A stretch of 64,000 bases of DNA from Asanoa ishikariensis (GCF_900107455.1 NZ_FNQB01000005.1:124001-188000), one strand, 5' to 3'; numbered from the stretch's first letter, positions 1-8,337 are shown. Numbers and translations are program-made. Notes: generated by a model from the sequence alone, not told the origin.

Positions 1-971
1 CCCTTGCTCGTGGTGCGCACGATCGTGCCGTACGCCGGCGGGGTGACGATCTCCAACGCGGCCGAGGTGGTGGCCGCGTCGTTCACGAGCACGCTGATCG
101 TCTTCTGCTCGCGGTGGGCCACCTGGACCGTGTCGTCGACCGCGTGGGGTGCCTCGGTGAACGCGCCCCGCCCGTTGCCGATGAACTGCGCGACCTCGCC
201 GGTGTCCCCGCTCTCGACGCGCACGTCGCGCTTGCTGTCACCGTTGGCGTCGAGCGCGTCGACGGCGTAGTAGCTGCCGTCGTCACGCAGGACGACCCGC
301 TCGCCGTCGTCGAGGATGACCACGGCCGCCGTGTCCGGCACCTGCGGGTAGGCGCCGGTGTATCCGATGACCAGGTCGGTGGCGCCGTTGCGGTCGAAGT
401 CGGCGAACTCGAAACCGAAGTCCAGCGCCTGCTGGCGCACCGGACCCGGCACGAGCTGCCCGGACGGCGTGTTGAGCCAGGTGAGGATGCCGCTGCCCTG
501 GTCGGTCCACTCGTACACGTCGACGAGGTCGTCCTTGTTGAAGTTCTCCAGGCCGATGAAGCTCGGCTGGTTGATGGCGTCGAAACCGCGGGTCGGCGTG
601 AAGTCCTCGAGCACGACCAGGTCGCTGTCGACCCCGGGCGTCAGCCCGTTGAAGTAGGCCAGCACGAGCTCGGCCGTGCCGTCGCCGCCGAGGTCGACGA
701 TCACGCCCAGGTCGGGGCAGTAGCCGACCTCGGACGGGTCCGGCCAGGTGTAGCGGGTGGCGGCACCGAATCCGCCGCCGGGCTGGCCGAGCGCGACGTC
801 GACGCCGCAGTCGTCCGCCAGGTCGACCAGGGTGGCCCGGTCGGTGCGGCCGTCGCCGTTGACGTCGCCGAGCAGTGGGTCACCCGGGCCGCCCGCGTGC
901 GCCGGGCCGGCGACCACCGTCGCCGCCAACGCGGCCACGGCCAGTGCCGCAAGAACTCGCTTAGCCCTCAA
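1..971 (-). CDS. Secreted FG-GAP/VCBS-type repeat protein (3' end cut by window edge)
   Basis: The reading frame is open from a TTG at 969-971 to the window edge, so the C-terminus is missing. The start follows a GGGGGAAGGA ribosome site 6 nt upstream. The product begins with a signal peptide (basic MRAKR, Ala/Val-rich core, cleavage near AHA). It then shows calcium-binding-like repeats typical of FG-GAP/VCBS propellers (GDVNGDGRTD, DFDRNGATD, DALDANGDSKRD). The visible end (HAVDDTVQVA, VNDAATTSAA, PAYGTI) resembles the start of a cadherin/Big-like domain often found in large secreted adhesive or enzymatic proteins. The function cannot be told from this part. It is divergent from the GH78 gene, so both may share the 972-1221 spacer. 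Confidence 0.8.
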   Translation of the reverse strand, partial: MRAKRVLAALAVAALAATVVAGPAHAGGPGDPLLGDVNGDGRTDRATLVDLADDCGVDVALGQPGGGFGAATRYTWPDPSEVGYCPDLGVIVDLGGDGTAELVLAYFNGLTPGVDSDLVVLEDFTPTRGFDAINQPSFIGLENFNKDDLVDVYEWTDQGSGILTWLNTPSGQLVPGPVRQQALDFGFEFADFDRNGATDLVIGYTGAYPQVPDTAAVVILDDGERVVLRDDGSYYAVDALDANGDSKRDVRVESGDTGEVAQFIGNGRGAFTEAPHAVDDTVQVAHREQKTISVLVNDAATTSAALEIVTPPAYGTIVRTTSK

Positions 972-1111
972 TTCGCGTCCTTCCCCCGTGTGTTCCCGGC
1001 CCGCGAGGCCGGGTTGAGTTGGCGGACCGTAACGCATCCCGCGCGGACGGTAACAGCGCGCTGACCGGATTCCGACTCGCGGCAACCTCCGCAAGACATG
1101 GATGAGCATCG

Positions 1112-1140
1112 TTGCCAGGCGTCGCGACGATCCGTAGCAT
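1112..1140 (+). promoter_or_regulatory. Predicted promoter of the GH78 rhamnosidase gene
   Basis: A -35 box TTGCCA (1112-1117) and a -10 box TAGCAT (1135-1140) are separated by 17 bp. Transcription would start near 1147, leaving a leader of about 75 nt that contains the palindrome at 1159-1170. Confidence 0.5.
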
Positions 1141-1158
1141 GGCGGTTACGACCGTCGA

Positions 1159-1170
1159 TGAAACGTTTCA
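1159..1170. promoter_or_regulatory. LacI-family type operator, perfect palindrome
   Basis: TGAAACGTTTCA is a perfect 12-bp palindrome with a central CG, the hallmark of LacI-family operators. It lies just downstream of the predicted transcription start of the rhamnosidase gene, a position suited to repression. The LacI regulator encoded at 5080-6144 is a candidate ligand-responsive repressor. Its own leader carries differently spelled operators, however, so a regulator elsewhere in the genome is equally possible. Confidence 0.65.
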
Positions 1171-1221
1171 CCGCCGGTCGGTGCACCGATCCGCCCGTCC
1201 CCGGATCGCTTGGAGGAATCC

Positions 1222-4200
1222 ATGCCAACCACCACACCGCGCCGCCTCGCCGGCGCGGCCACCACCCTCACCTGCGTCGCGGCCCTGCTGTTCGCCGGCG
1301 CCGCGCCCGCGCAGGCCGCGCCGGTCAACCTGGCCGGCGCCAACTGGATCTGGTACCCGGAAGGCAACCCCGCCGACACCGCGCCCGCCGCCACCCGCTA
1401 TCTGCGTCGCACCTTCACCGCACCGTCCGGTGTGGTCAGTGAGGCGCAGCTCGTGGTGACCGGCGACGACAGCGTCGACGTCTGGCTCAACGGCGTGCCA
1501 CTGGCCAGCTCGGCCCAGGCGGTCGACTCCTGGCGCCAGGCGCTCTACGTCGACCTGGCCGGCGCCCTGCGACCCGGCGCGAACACGCTCGCCGTCGCCG
1601 CCCGCAACACCGCCGCCGGACCCGCCGGCGTCATCGGCCGGCTGCGGGTGGTCGCCGCGGGCGGCACCGTCGAGCTCGTCACCGACGCGGCGTGGAAGGC
1701 CGCTAACAGCGTCGGTCCAGACTGGACCGAGCCGGCGACCAGTGACGCGAGCTGGCCCGCCGCGCTCGTCTCCGCCGGCTACGGCGCGGGACCGTGGGGG
1801 AGTGGCGTCACCGGACCGGACGTCGCCGCCGGCTCACCGCTGGCGGTCACCGCGCCGACCACCGAGCGCCGGGTGACGCCTCTCGGTGTCGACGCGGCGA
1901 AGCCACGTTTCGGCTGGAAGGCGACCGCGCCGGCCGGCACCGAACTGCTCCAGGGCGCCTATCAGGTGATCGTCTCCACGACGGAGGCCGCGGCCCAGGG
2001 CGGCACCGGCAACGTCTGGGACAGCGGCCGGGTGGTCTCCGGCCGCTCGGTCGACGCCGCCTACGGCGGTGCCGCGCTCGCGTCCCGCACCCGCTACTGG
2101 TGGCGCGCGCGGGTCTGGGACACCCAGGGCCGGCAAGGGTCGTGGGGTCCGGTGAGCTGGTTCGAGACCGGGCAGTACAACCCGGCCACTGGTTGGCAGG
2201 CCGCGTTCATCGGGTCCAGCGCGACCGCACCGGCGCTGTCCGGCGCCACCTGGATCTGGTACCCGGAGGGCGATCCGGGCGCGAGCGCGCCGATCGGCAT
2301 CCGCTACCTGCGCCGCACGTTCACCCTCCCGGCCGGTGCCATCACCCGAGGCACCTTGACCGTCACCGGTGACGACACGGCCGACGTCTGGGTCAACGGC
2401 ACCCAGGTGAGCAGTTCGCCGAGGGTGTTCGAGTCGTGGAAGAGCGCGGCCGTCCTCGACGTCACCGCCCGGCTCGTGGCGGGCGGCACCAACACCATCG
2501 CCGTCGCGACCGAGAACACCACCGTCTCGCCGGCCGGCGCGATCGCCGCGCTCGAGGTGACCGGGGCCGCCACCACCCGGGTGGTCAGCGACGGCGCCTG
2601 GAAGGCCAGCCAGACCGCACCCGCCGGCTGGCAGAACTCCGGCTTCAACGACGCGGCGTGGCCGGCGGCCCGGGCGATCGCCGCGTACGGCGCCGGCCCA
2701 TGGGGCGCCCAGGTGTCCGTCGTGCGCGGGGCGCCGTACCTGCGCAAGGGCTTCTCACTGGCCAAGCCGGTGGCCAGCGCCCGGCTGATGGTGACCGCGC
2801 TCGGCCTGCACGAGACGCGGATCAACGGCGCGAAGGTAGGTGGTGAGGCGCTCGCTCCAGGGTGGACGGACTACAACCGCCGCGTGCAGTACCGGATCCT
2901 CGACGTCACGTCGCAGGTGCGCCAGGGCGACAACGCGATCGGCGCCTACCTCGGCAACGGCTGGTACTCGGGATCGCTGGGCATGGGCGGCAACCAGCGC
3001 TACGGCACCCAGCCGTGGTACTCGGCCGACCTCGTGGTGACGCACACCGACGGCACCAGCACGACCGTGCGCACCGACGGGTCCTGGCGCACGTCATCGA
3101 GCCCGATCCGGTTCGACGACATCTTCCACGGCGAGGAGTACGACGCCCGCGCCACGCAGGCCGGTTGGGACCAACCGGGCTTCAACGACGCGTCGTGGGC
3201 GGCCGCCACGGTCCGCACCGGCACGAAGCCCAACCTGGTGTCCTCCGTCGACCCCGGCGTCGCGGTGCAGGCGACGCTGCCGGCGGTGGCGGTGACCCAG
3301 CCCCAGCCGGGCGTCTGGGTGGTCGACCTCGGGCAGAACTTCGCGGGCTGGAACCGGCTGCGGGTACGCGGGCCGGCCGGAACGACGGTGACGATGCGGC
3401 ACGCCGAGGTGCTCAACCCGGACGGCACGGTCTACACCGCGAACCTGCGCGCGGCCCGGGCGACCGACCGGTTCACCCTGGCCGGCACCGGCGCGGACGA
3501 GGTCTACGAGCCGCGGTTCACGGTGCACGGCTATCGCTACGTCGAGCTGACCGGCTTCCCGGGCACGCCCAGTCTGTCGACGGTGACCGGACTCGCGGCG
3601 TGGACCAACGGCCCCGCGACGGGCACCTTCAGCACCTCGAACGCGCTGGTGAACCAGGTGCAGCGGAGCATCCTGTGGGGACAGCGGTCCAACATGCTGA
3701 CGATCCCGACCGACTGTCCGCAGCGCGACGAACGGCTCGGCTGGACCGGTGACATCGCGGCGTTCGTGGGCACCTCGACGTTCAACATGGACGTGCACGG
3801 GCTGCTCGACAAGTTCACCGACGACCTGACCGACGCGCAGCGCACCGACGGCGCGTTCACCGACGTGGCGCCGGCCGTCTGCTGCGGCGCGGGCACCGCG
3901 GGCTGGGGCGACGCGGGCGTGATCGTGCCGTACACGGTCTGGCAGCGCTACGGCGACCTGCGGATCGTCGACGAGAACTTCACGGCGATGCGCCGCTGGG
4001 TCGACTACTCCCGGGCCACCTCGGGCGCCGACCTGATCCGCAACCAGTCGACGTACGGGGACTGGCTCAACGTCGGCGACAACACGGCCAACGACCTCAT
4101 CTCGACGGCCTACTTCGCCTACAGCGCGCGGCTGGTGGCCCGGATGGCCGCGGCGACCGGGCGCACCGCCGAGGCTTCGTCCTACGGGACCCTTGCCGAC

Positions 4201-4932
4201 CAGGTGGCGGCCGCGTTCACCAACCGGTTCGTCGCGGCGGACGGCACGGTCTCCGGCAACACCCAGACGGGGTACGTGCTGGCCCTCTCGTTCGGGCTCG
4301 TGCCTTCTGGTCGGGTGCAGGCAGTGGCGGACAAGCTGGCCGCCAAGGTGGCCTCCCGCAGCGGGCACCTGTCCGTCGGCTTCCTGGGCGTGGAGAACCT
4401 GCTCCCGGTGCTCGCCGAGAACGGGCACCTGGCGACCGCGTACCAGGTGCTGCTCCAGCCGGACTATCCCGGTTGGGGCTACATGAGCGCGCGCGGCGGC
4501 ACGACGATCTGGGAGCGCTGGGACGGGATCCGCACCGACGGCTCGTTCCAGGACGCCGGGATGAACTCGTTCAACCACTATGGACTCGGCTCGGTCGGCG
4601 ACTTCCTGTACCGGTCGGTCGGCGGCGTCGGCCCGGACCCGCGTGACCCGGGCTACCACCGCCTGGTCATCGCTCCGCGCCCCGGCGGCGGGCTCACCTC
4701 CGGGCGGGCCGACCTGTCGACGCCGTACGGGCGGGCGCTGTCGGACTGGTCCATCACCGGCGGCACGCTGACCCTGCGGGTCGAGATTCCCGCGAACACC
4801 ACGGCGACGGTGCGCGTGCCGGCGTCGTCGGCCGCCGCGGTCAGCGCCCCCGCGCAGGCGGTAGCGATGGGCTACACGGGCGGCGCGGCCGTCTACCAAC
4901 TCGCGGCCGGCTCGTACACCTTCACCGCCTAA
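1222..4932 (+). CDS. Secreted GH78 alpha-L-rhamnosidase with duplicated N-terminal module
   Basis: This 1236-aa exported enzyme should release terminal alpha-L-rhamnose from plant or microbial glycans and glycosides by an inverting mechanism. The ATG at 1222 follows a GGAGGA site; a TTG at 1210 lies inside that site and is less likely. A signal peptide ends near residue 33. Module order: beta-sandwich copy 1 (about 38-195), an Fn3-like rhamnosidase domain (about 205-325), beta-sandwich copy 2 (about 340-490), the GH78 N-domain and beta-sandwich (about 495-790), the (alpha/alpha)6 catalytic barrel (about 795-1140) and a C-terminal beta domain. The barrel holds the family motif DCPQRDERLGWTGD from D831, with E837 as probable general acid, and WER with E1098 as probable base. 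A LacI-type operator precedes the gene and a LacI regulator follows it. Confidence 0.92.
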   Translation: MPTTTPRRLAGAATTLTCVAALLFAGAAPAQAAPVNLAGANWIWYPEGNPADTAPAATRYLRRTFTAPSGVVSEAQLVVTGDDSVDVWLNGVPLASSAQAVDSWRQALYVDLAGALRPGANTLAVAARNTAAGPAGVIGRLRVVAAGGTVELVTDAAWKAANSVGPDWTEPATSDASWPAALVSAGYGAGPWGSGVTGPDVAAGSPLAVTAPTTERRVTPLGVDAAKPRFGWKATAPAGTELLQGAYQVIVSTTEAAAQGGTGNVWDSGRVVSGRSVDAAYGGAALASRTRYWWRARVWDTQGRQGSWGPVSWFETGQYNPATGWQAAFIGSSATAPALSGATWIWYPEGDPGASAPIGIRYLRRTFTLPAGAITRGTLTVTGDDTADVWVNGTQVSSSPRVFESWKSAAVLDVTARLVAGGTNTIAVATENTTVSPAGAIAALEVTGAATTRVVSDGAWKASQTAPAGWQNSGFNDAAWPAARAIAAYGAGPWGAQVSVVRGAPYLRKGFSLAKPVASARLMVTALGLHETRINGAKVGGEALAPGWTDYNRRVQYRILDVTSQVRQGDNAIGAYLGNGWYSGSLGMGGNQRYGTQPWYSADLVVTHTDGTSTTVRTDGSWRTSSSPIRFDDIFHGEEYDARATQAGWDQPGFNDASWAAATVRTGTKPNLVSSVDPGVAVQATLPAVAVTQPQPGVWVVDLGQNFAGWNRLRVRGPAGTTVTMRHAEVLNPDGTVYTANLRAARATDRFTLAGTGADEVYEPRFTVHGYRYVELTGFPGTPSLSTVTGLAAWTNGPATGTFSTSNALVNQVQRSILWGQRSNMLTIPTDCPQRDERLGWTGDIAAFVGTSTFNMDVHGLLDKFTDDLTDAQRTDGAFTDVAPAVCCGAGTAGWGDAGVIVPYTVWQRYGDLRIVDENFTAMRRWVDYSRATSGADLIRNQSTYGDWLNVGDNTANDLISTAYFAYSARLVARMAAATGRTAEASSYGTLADQVAAAFTNRFVAADGTVSGNTQTGYVLALSFGLVPSGRVQAVADKLAAKVASRSGHLSVGFLGVENLLPVLAENGHLATAYQVLLQPDYPGWGYMSARGGTTIWERWDGIRTDGSFQDAGMNSFNHYGLGSVGDFLYRSVGGVGPDPRDPGYHRLVIAPRPGGGLTSGRADLSTPYGRALSDWSITGGTLTLRVEIPANTTATVRVPASSAAAVSAPAQAVAMGYTGGAAVYQLAAGSYTFTA

Positions 4933-4935
4933 GAG

Positions 4936-4990
4936 CAAGCAAGGGCCCCTTGTTATCGCTTTCCGCGGTACAAGGGGCCCTTGTTAACGC
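4936..4990. repeat. Dispersed AAGGGNCCCTT hairpin element, copy 1
   Basis: Inverted arms CAAGGGCCCCTTGT (4940-4953) and ACAAGGGGCCCTTG (4970-4983) flank a 16-nt loop, and the right arm continues into TTAACGC. Related elements sit at 12301-12341 and 26139-26185. Here it lies just after the GH78 stop and could work as a terminator, but copy 3 lies between divergent genes. Confidence 0.75.
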
Positions 4991-5030
4991 TGTGACTGGC
5001 GTCACTCTATGAGGATCAATGTCTCGCGCG

Positions 5031-5036
5031 TACTGT
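5031..5036 (+). promoter_or_regulatory. Possible -10 box of the LacI regulator gene
   Basis: TACTGT fits the TANNNT consensus and overlaps the first LacI-type operator. No convincing -35 box is seen 17 bp upstream. Transcription would begin near 5043. Confidence 0.35.
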
Positions 5037-5045
5037 ATCGATGCA
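5034..5045. promoter_or_regulatory. LacI-type operator 1 in the regulator's own leader
   Basis: TGTATCGATGCA is palindromic at 10 of 12 positions (TGnATCGATnCA) with a central CG. An almost identical site starts exactly 21 bp downstream, two helical turns away and so on the same DNA face. Confidence 0.6.
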
Positions 5046-5054
5046 GAAGGGTTC

Positions 5055-5066
5055 TGGATCGATGCA
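5055..5066. promoter_or_regulatory. LacI-type operator 2 in the regulator's own leader
   Basis: TGGATCGATGCA shares the TGnATCGATnCA pattern with operator 1. It sits between the presumed transcription start and the preferred GTG start, which suggests autorepression. Confidence 0.6.
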
Positions 5067-5079
5067 GAGGAGGCGTGCG

Positions 5080-6144
5080 GTGCGACCCACACTTCAGACC
5101 GTGGCCGACACCGTCGGGGTGTCGCGCAGCACCGTCTCCAACGCCTACAGCCGGCCCGACCAGCTCTCCGCCGACCTGCGCGACCGCATCCTGGCCGCGG
5201 CGACGGCGCTGGGCTACGCCGGGCCGGACCCGACCGCCCGGTCGCTGCGCAAGCGCCGGGCCGGTGCGATCGGCATGCTGTTCACCTCCAGCCTGTCGTT
5301 CGCGTTCACCGACCCGTACGCGGTGCAGTACCTGCGCGGCATAGCCGAGGCGGCCGAACAGGCCCGCACCGGGCTGCTGCTGCTCCCGCTGTCCGTCGAC
5401 GACGACGTGGCCGCGGTCGCGGCGGTCAACGAGGCCGCGGTCGACGGCTTCTGCGTCTACTGCATGCCCGACTGGCACCCGGCGCTCGACGCCCTCGCGG
5501 CCCGCGGGCTGCCGGTGGTCAGTGGGCAGCGGCGGGCCAGCGACGGTCCACAGTCGGCGTTCGTCGGCATCGACGAGGCGGCGGCCACCCGGGCGGCGGG
5601 CGAGCACCTGATGGCGCTCGGGCACCGGCGGATCGCCGTGATCGGCGACTACTTCAGCGTCGCACCGACGATCGGTCCGGCCCTGCTGGCGTCGCCGGCC
5701 GATGTCGCCTACTACACGAGTCGCGAGCGGCTGCGCGGCTACCAGGCGGCTTTTGCCGCCGCCGGCGTCGACTGGTCCACGGTCACCACCGTCAACGTGC
5801 CCGGCAACTGCCGGGACGACGGCGCCGCCGCGGCCGCGCACCTGCTCGACCGGGCGCCGCGCCCGACCGCGATCGCGGCGCTCAGCGACATCGTCGCGCT
5901 CGGGGTGCTGGACGCCCTGCGGGCGCGCGGGCTGCAACCCGGCCGGGACGTGTCGGTCGTCGGTTTCGACGACATCCCGGAGGCCGCGGCCGAGAACCTG
6001 ACCACCGTCCACCAGCCGGCGGCCGACCGCGGCCGGCGCTCCGGCGAACTGTTGCTCGACCCACCGGCCGACCCGGCCGACCGCACCGTCGTGCTGCCCA
6101 CGCGGCTCGTCGTGCGGGCGACGACCGGCCCGGCCCCGTCCTGA
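5080..6144 (+). CDS. LacI-family transcriptional regulator
   Basis: A 354-aa DNA-binding sugar sensor. An N-terminal LacI helix-turn-helix (TLQTVADTVGVSRSTVSNAY) and hinge (about 45-60) precede a periplasmic-binding-protein-like effector domain (GAIGMLF onward, VVGFDDIP near the C-terminus). The GTG at 5080 is preferred because GAGGAGG lies 6 nt upstream. An in-frame ATG at 5041 would add 13 residues, has no good ribosome site, and would place both operators around or inside the gene. The effector is probably a sugar, perhaps rhamnose or an oligosaccharide given the GH78 neighbour, but that is inference. Confidence 0.88.
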   Translation: MRPTLQTVADTVGVSRSTVSNAYSRPDQLSADLRDRILAAATALGYAGPDPTARSLRKRRAGAIGMLFTSSLSFAFTDPYAVQYLRGIAEAAEQARTGLLLLPLSVDDDVAAVAAVNEAAVDGFCVYCMPDWHPALDALAARGLPVVSGQRRASDGPQSAFVGIDEAAATRAAGEHLMALGHRRIAVIGDYFSVAPTIGPALLASPADVAYYTSRERLRGYQAAFAAAGVDWSTVTTVNVPGNCRDDGAAAAAHLLDRAPRPTAIAALSDIVALGVLDALRARGLQPGRDVSVVGFDDIPEAAAENLTTVHQPAADRGRRSGELLLDPPADPADRTVVLPTRLVVRATTGPAPS

Positions 6145-6159
6145 CAGGAGAGTTCCGTC

Positions 6160-6369
6160 ATGCTCGATCCCACTGCCTTCGTACAGGCCATGAACGCCAC
6201 CCGTGACCACGTGTACTCGGCCCGCCCGGACGCGCCGGTGGTGCCTGACCGGGCACGCCGCACCGGCCGCGGTGATCCTCTGCGCCGGGTCGCCGCCACG
6301 GTGCTGCGGCGGGTCGCCGACCGGGTCGAGCCCCGGCGCGCCCGGACCTGCTCCACCGCGGCGATCTAG
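6160..6369 (+). CDS. Small arginine-rich hypothetical protein
   Basis: A 69-aa product follows the LacI gene by 15 nt in the same direction, with AGGAGAG ending 7 nt before the ATG. That ribosome site is the main reason to believe in it. The sequence is Arg-rich (DPLRRVAATVLRRVADRVEPRR), probably helical, with no signal peptide or membrane segment. I do not recognise a family. It would be co-transcribed with the LacI regulator. Confidence 0.5.
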   Translation: MLDPTAFVQAMNATRDHVYSARPDAPVVPDRARRTGRGDPLRRVAATVLRRVADRVEPRRARTCSTAAI

Positions 6370-6372
6370 GTT

Positions 6373-7767
6373 CTAGATCGGTTCAGAGTTGTGGGTCGGG
6401 CGGTCGCTGCTCCTGCGTTGGGCGGCGACCACCGGCTCACGTTCCCGTTCCGGCTCGTCGTCGAGCATCGTGGCCTCGTCGAACGGGTCCGCGCCGCCCA
6501 GCACCGCCTGGGCGCGGTCCCGGTCGAGCTCGCCGGCCCAGTGCCCGACCAGGAACGTCGCCACCGCGTTGCCGGCGAAGTTGGTCAGTGCGCGGGCCTC
6601 CGACATGAACCGGTCGATGCCGACGATCAGCCCGACGCCCTCGACCAGGTCGGGCCGGTGCGACTGGAGTCCGCCGGCCAGTGTGGCCAGGCCGGCCCCG
6701 GTCACACCGGCCGCGCCCTTCGAAGCAATGATCATGAAGAGCAGCAGGCCGATCTGCTCGCCCACCGCCAGCGGCTTGTTCAGCGCGTCCGCGATGAAGA
6801 TCGACGCCATCGTCAGGTAGATCGCCGTGCCGTCCAGGTTGAACGAGTACCCGGTCGGCACCGTGATGCCGACGACCGTGCGGGAGACGCCGACGTGCTC
6901 CATCTTGGCGATCAGGCGGGGCAGCGCCGACTCCGACGACGAGGTCGACAGGATGAGCAGGAACTCGCGGCCGAGATAGCGGAACACGGCGAAGATGTTG
7001 AGCCCGGTGACCAGCTTGAGCAGCGTGCCGAGCACGATGACCACGAAGATCAGGCAGGTCAGGTAGAAGCCGAGCATGATCTGGAGCAGCCCGGCGAGTG
7101 CCTTCCAGCCGGTCTCGCCGACCACGGCGGCGATCGCACCGAACGCGCCGATCGGCGCCACCCACATGATCATCGCGAGCACCCGGAAGACCAGCTTCTG
7201 GAGGAAGCCGACCGCGCGCAGGATGGGCTCGCCCGTCGCGCCCATCGCCTGGATCGCGAATCCGACCAGCAGGGCGACCAGCAGCGTCTGCAGCACCTGC
7301 GAGTTGGTCAGCGCCGAGAACAGCGTCGTCGGGATGATGCCGAGCAGGAAGTCGACCGTACCCTCGGACTCGCTGGTGTCCGGCGGCTTGCCGGCGCTGA
7401 GGTCGAGGCCGCTGCCGGGGTGCAGGATGTTGCCGACGAGCAGGCCGATCGCCAACGCCACTGTGGACATCACCAGGAAGTAGCCGAGCGCCAGGCCGCC
7501 CACCTTGCCGACCTTGGCGGCCTGGCGCACCGAACCGATGCCGAGCACGATCGTGCAGAAGATGATCGGGCTGATCATCATCTTGATCAGGTTGACGAAC
7601 CCGGTGCCGAGCGGTTTCAGCGACTCACCGACCCCGGGCGCGACCAGCCCGACGAGAATTCCGGCCAACACGGCGACGATGACTGCCAGATAGAGGTACT
7701 TGGTCCGGTCGCGGCGCGGCGCGTCAGCAGGCCGGGTGTTCTCGGCGATCGACATGAGTCCACTCAT
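6373..7767 (-). CDS. dctA: Cation:dicarboxylate symporter (DctA/GltP family)
   Basis: A membrane carrier of the DAACS family that couples uptake of C4-dicarboxylates (or glutamate/aspartate) to H+ or Na+. About eight membrane segments plus re-entrant loops are visible. The family signatures SSSESALPR and PTGYSFNLDGTAIYLTM (HP1/TM7 region) are intact. The C-terminal tail of about 45 residues is charged. The start is uncertain: GTG 7773, ATG 7767 (CAGG 5 nt upstream; used here) or ATG 7755. A Crp-type site lies directly upstream. It follows the LURP-one gene by about 45 nt in the same direction, so it may be read both from its own promoter and from upstream. Confidence 0.88.
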   Translation of the reverse strand: MSGLMSIAENTRPADAPRRDRTKYLYLAVIVAVLAGILVGLVAPGVGESLKPLGTGFVNLIKMMISPIIFCTIVLGIGSVRQAAKVGKVGGLALGYFLVMSTVALAIGLLVGNILHPGSGLDLSAGKPPDTSESEGTVDFLLGIIPTTLFSALTNSQVLQTLLVALLVGFAIQAMGATGEPILRAVGFLQKLVFRVLAMIMWVAPIGAFGAIAAVVGETGWKALAGLLQIMLGFYLTCLIFVVIVLGTLLKLVTGLNIFAVFRYLGREFLLILSTSSSESALPRLIAKMEHVGVSRTVVGITVPTGYSFNLDGTAIYLTMASIFIADALNKPLAVGEQIGLLLFMIIASKGAAGVTGAGLATLAGGLQSHRPDLVEGVGLIVGIDRFMSEARALTNFAGNAVATFLVGHWAGELDRDRAQAVLGGADPFDEATMLDDEPEREREPVVAAQRRSSDRPTHNSEPI

Positions 7768-7774
7768 GCCCACC

Positions 7775-7790
7775 TGTGACCGCGCTCACA
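7775..7790. promoter_or_regulatory. Crp/cAMP-receptor type binding site
   Basis: The sequence TGTGACCGCGCTCACA has perfect TGTGA-N6-TCACA half-sites, the consensus bound by E. coli CRP and mycobacterial Crp homologues. It occupies the short gap before the dicarboxylate symporter gene. C4-dicarboxylate transport is a known Crp-regulated function in enteric bacteria. The position, within about 8-35 bp of the possible start codons, fits repression or a very short leader better than classical activation. Confidence 0.6.
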
Positions 7791-7810
7791 CCATTATGGA
7801 TGTCGGTTCG

Positions 7811-8320
7811 TCAGTGGTCTTCGGCTTCCTCGGCGCGCTTACGTTCGGCCCGCGACTCGGCGAGGTCCAACGCCAGCACGCCGGCCAGGATCAGCAGGTC
7901 GTTCTGGCCTTCGGCGATGTCCACCGCGTACGTGTCGCGGATCGTGAACCACTTCTTGGACACCTTGGCGACGCGGTGGCCACCCAGCTCCACCTCGTAC
8001 TCGTGGTCGAGCAGGTCGCCCTTCATCTCCAGGTCGTCCGGCCCCGGCACGTCGATCGTGTACTTGTCGCGGAACGGCGTGAACAGCTTCTTGCGCATCT
8101 CGGCCGCCTCTTCGCCACCGATGCTGATCGCGTAGGTCGGGCGCAACGCGATCAGCTTGCGGTGCACCGCGGCCACCTCGCGGCCCGACGGGTCTTCGAT
8201 GACCAGCTTGTCGCGCAGGCTGAGCACCTTGCCGTCGACGTGGAACACCTTGTTGCCCGCGTCGTCGGTGATGTCGAAGTCGTCGCCGATGTCGAGGAAC
8301 TTCTCACGGATGAGGTACAT
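7811..8320 (-). CDS. LURP-one-related family protein
   Basis: A protein of about 169 aa with the LURP-one/tubby-like C-terminal fold. The N-terminus MYLIREKFLDIGDDFDITD and the repeated pattern of paired strands (VFHVDGKVLSLRDKL, AAVHRKLIALRPTY, VAKVSKKWFTIRDTYAV) are typical. Members are thought to bind membranes or act as scaffolds; no enzymatic role is established. ATG 8320 is preferred because it matches the family N-terminus and follows GAGGATGAGG; ATGs at 8341/8338 overlap the upstream stop. The acidic-basic tail (ESRAERKRAEEAEDH) is probably helical. Confidence 0.75.
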   Translation of the reverse strand: MYLIREKFLDIGDDFDITDDAGNKVFHVDGKVLSLRDKLVIEDPSGREVAAVHRKLIALRPTYAISIGGEEAAEMRKKLFTPFRDKYTIDVPGPDDLEMKGDLLDHEYEVELGGHRVAKVSKKWFTIRDTYAVDIAEGQNDLLILAGVLALDLAESRAERKRAEEAEDH

Positions 8321-8337
8321 GACCTCATCCTCGCGCA

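Noticed and set aside
4992-5005. GTGAC-N4-GTCAC symmetry before the LacI gene
   Set aside because: Arms of only 5 bp in GC-rich DNA; weaker than the two LacI-type sites nearby, so not listed as an operator.
5002-6210. Long minus-strand reading frame opposite the LacI gene
   Set aside because: It is the antisense shadow of a clear LacI protein in high-GC DNA; no domain and no ribosome site.
6391-7779. Plus-strand frame of about 460 codons opposite the symporter
   Set aside because: Low-complexity Arg/Asp/Gln-rich shadow of dctA, whose membrane motifs are unmistakable.
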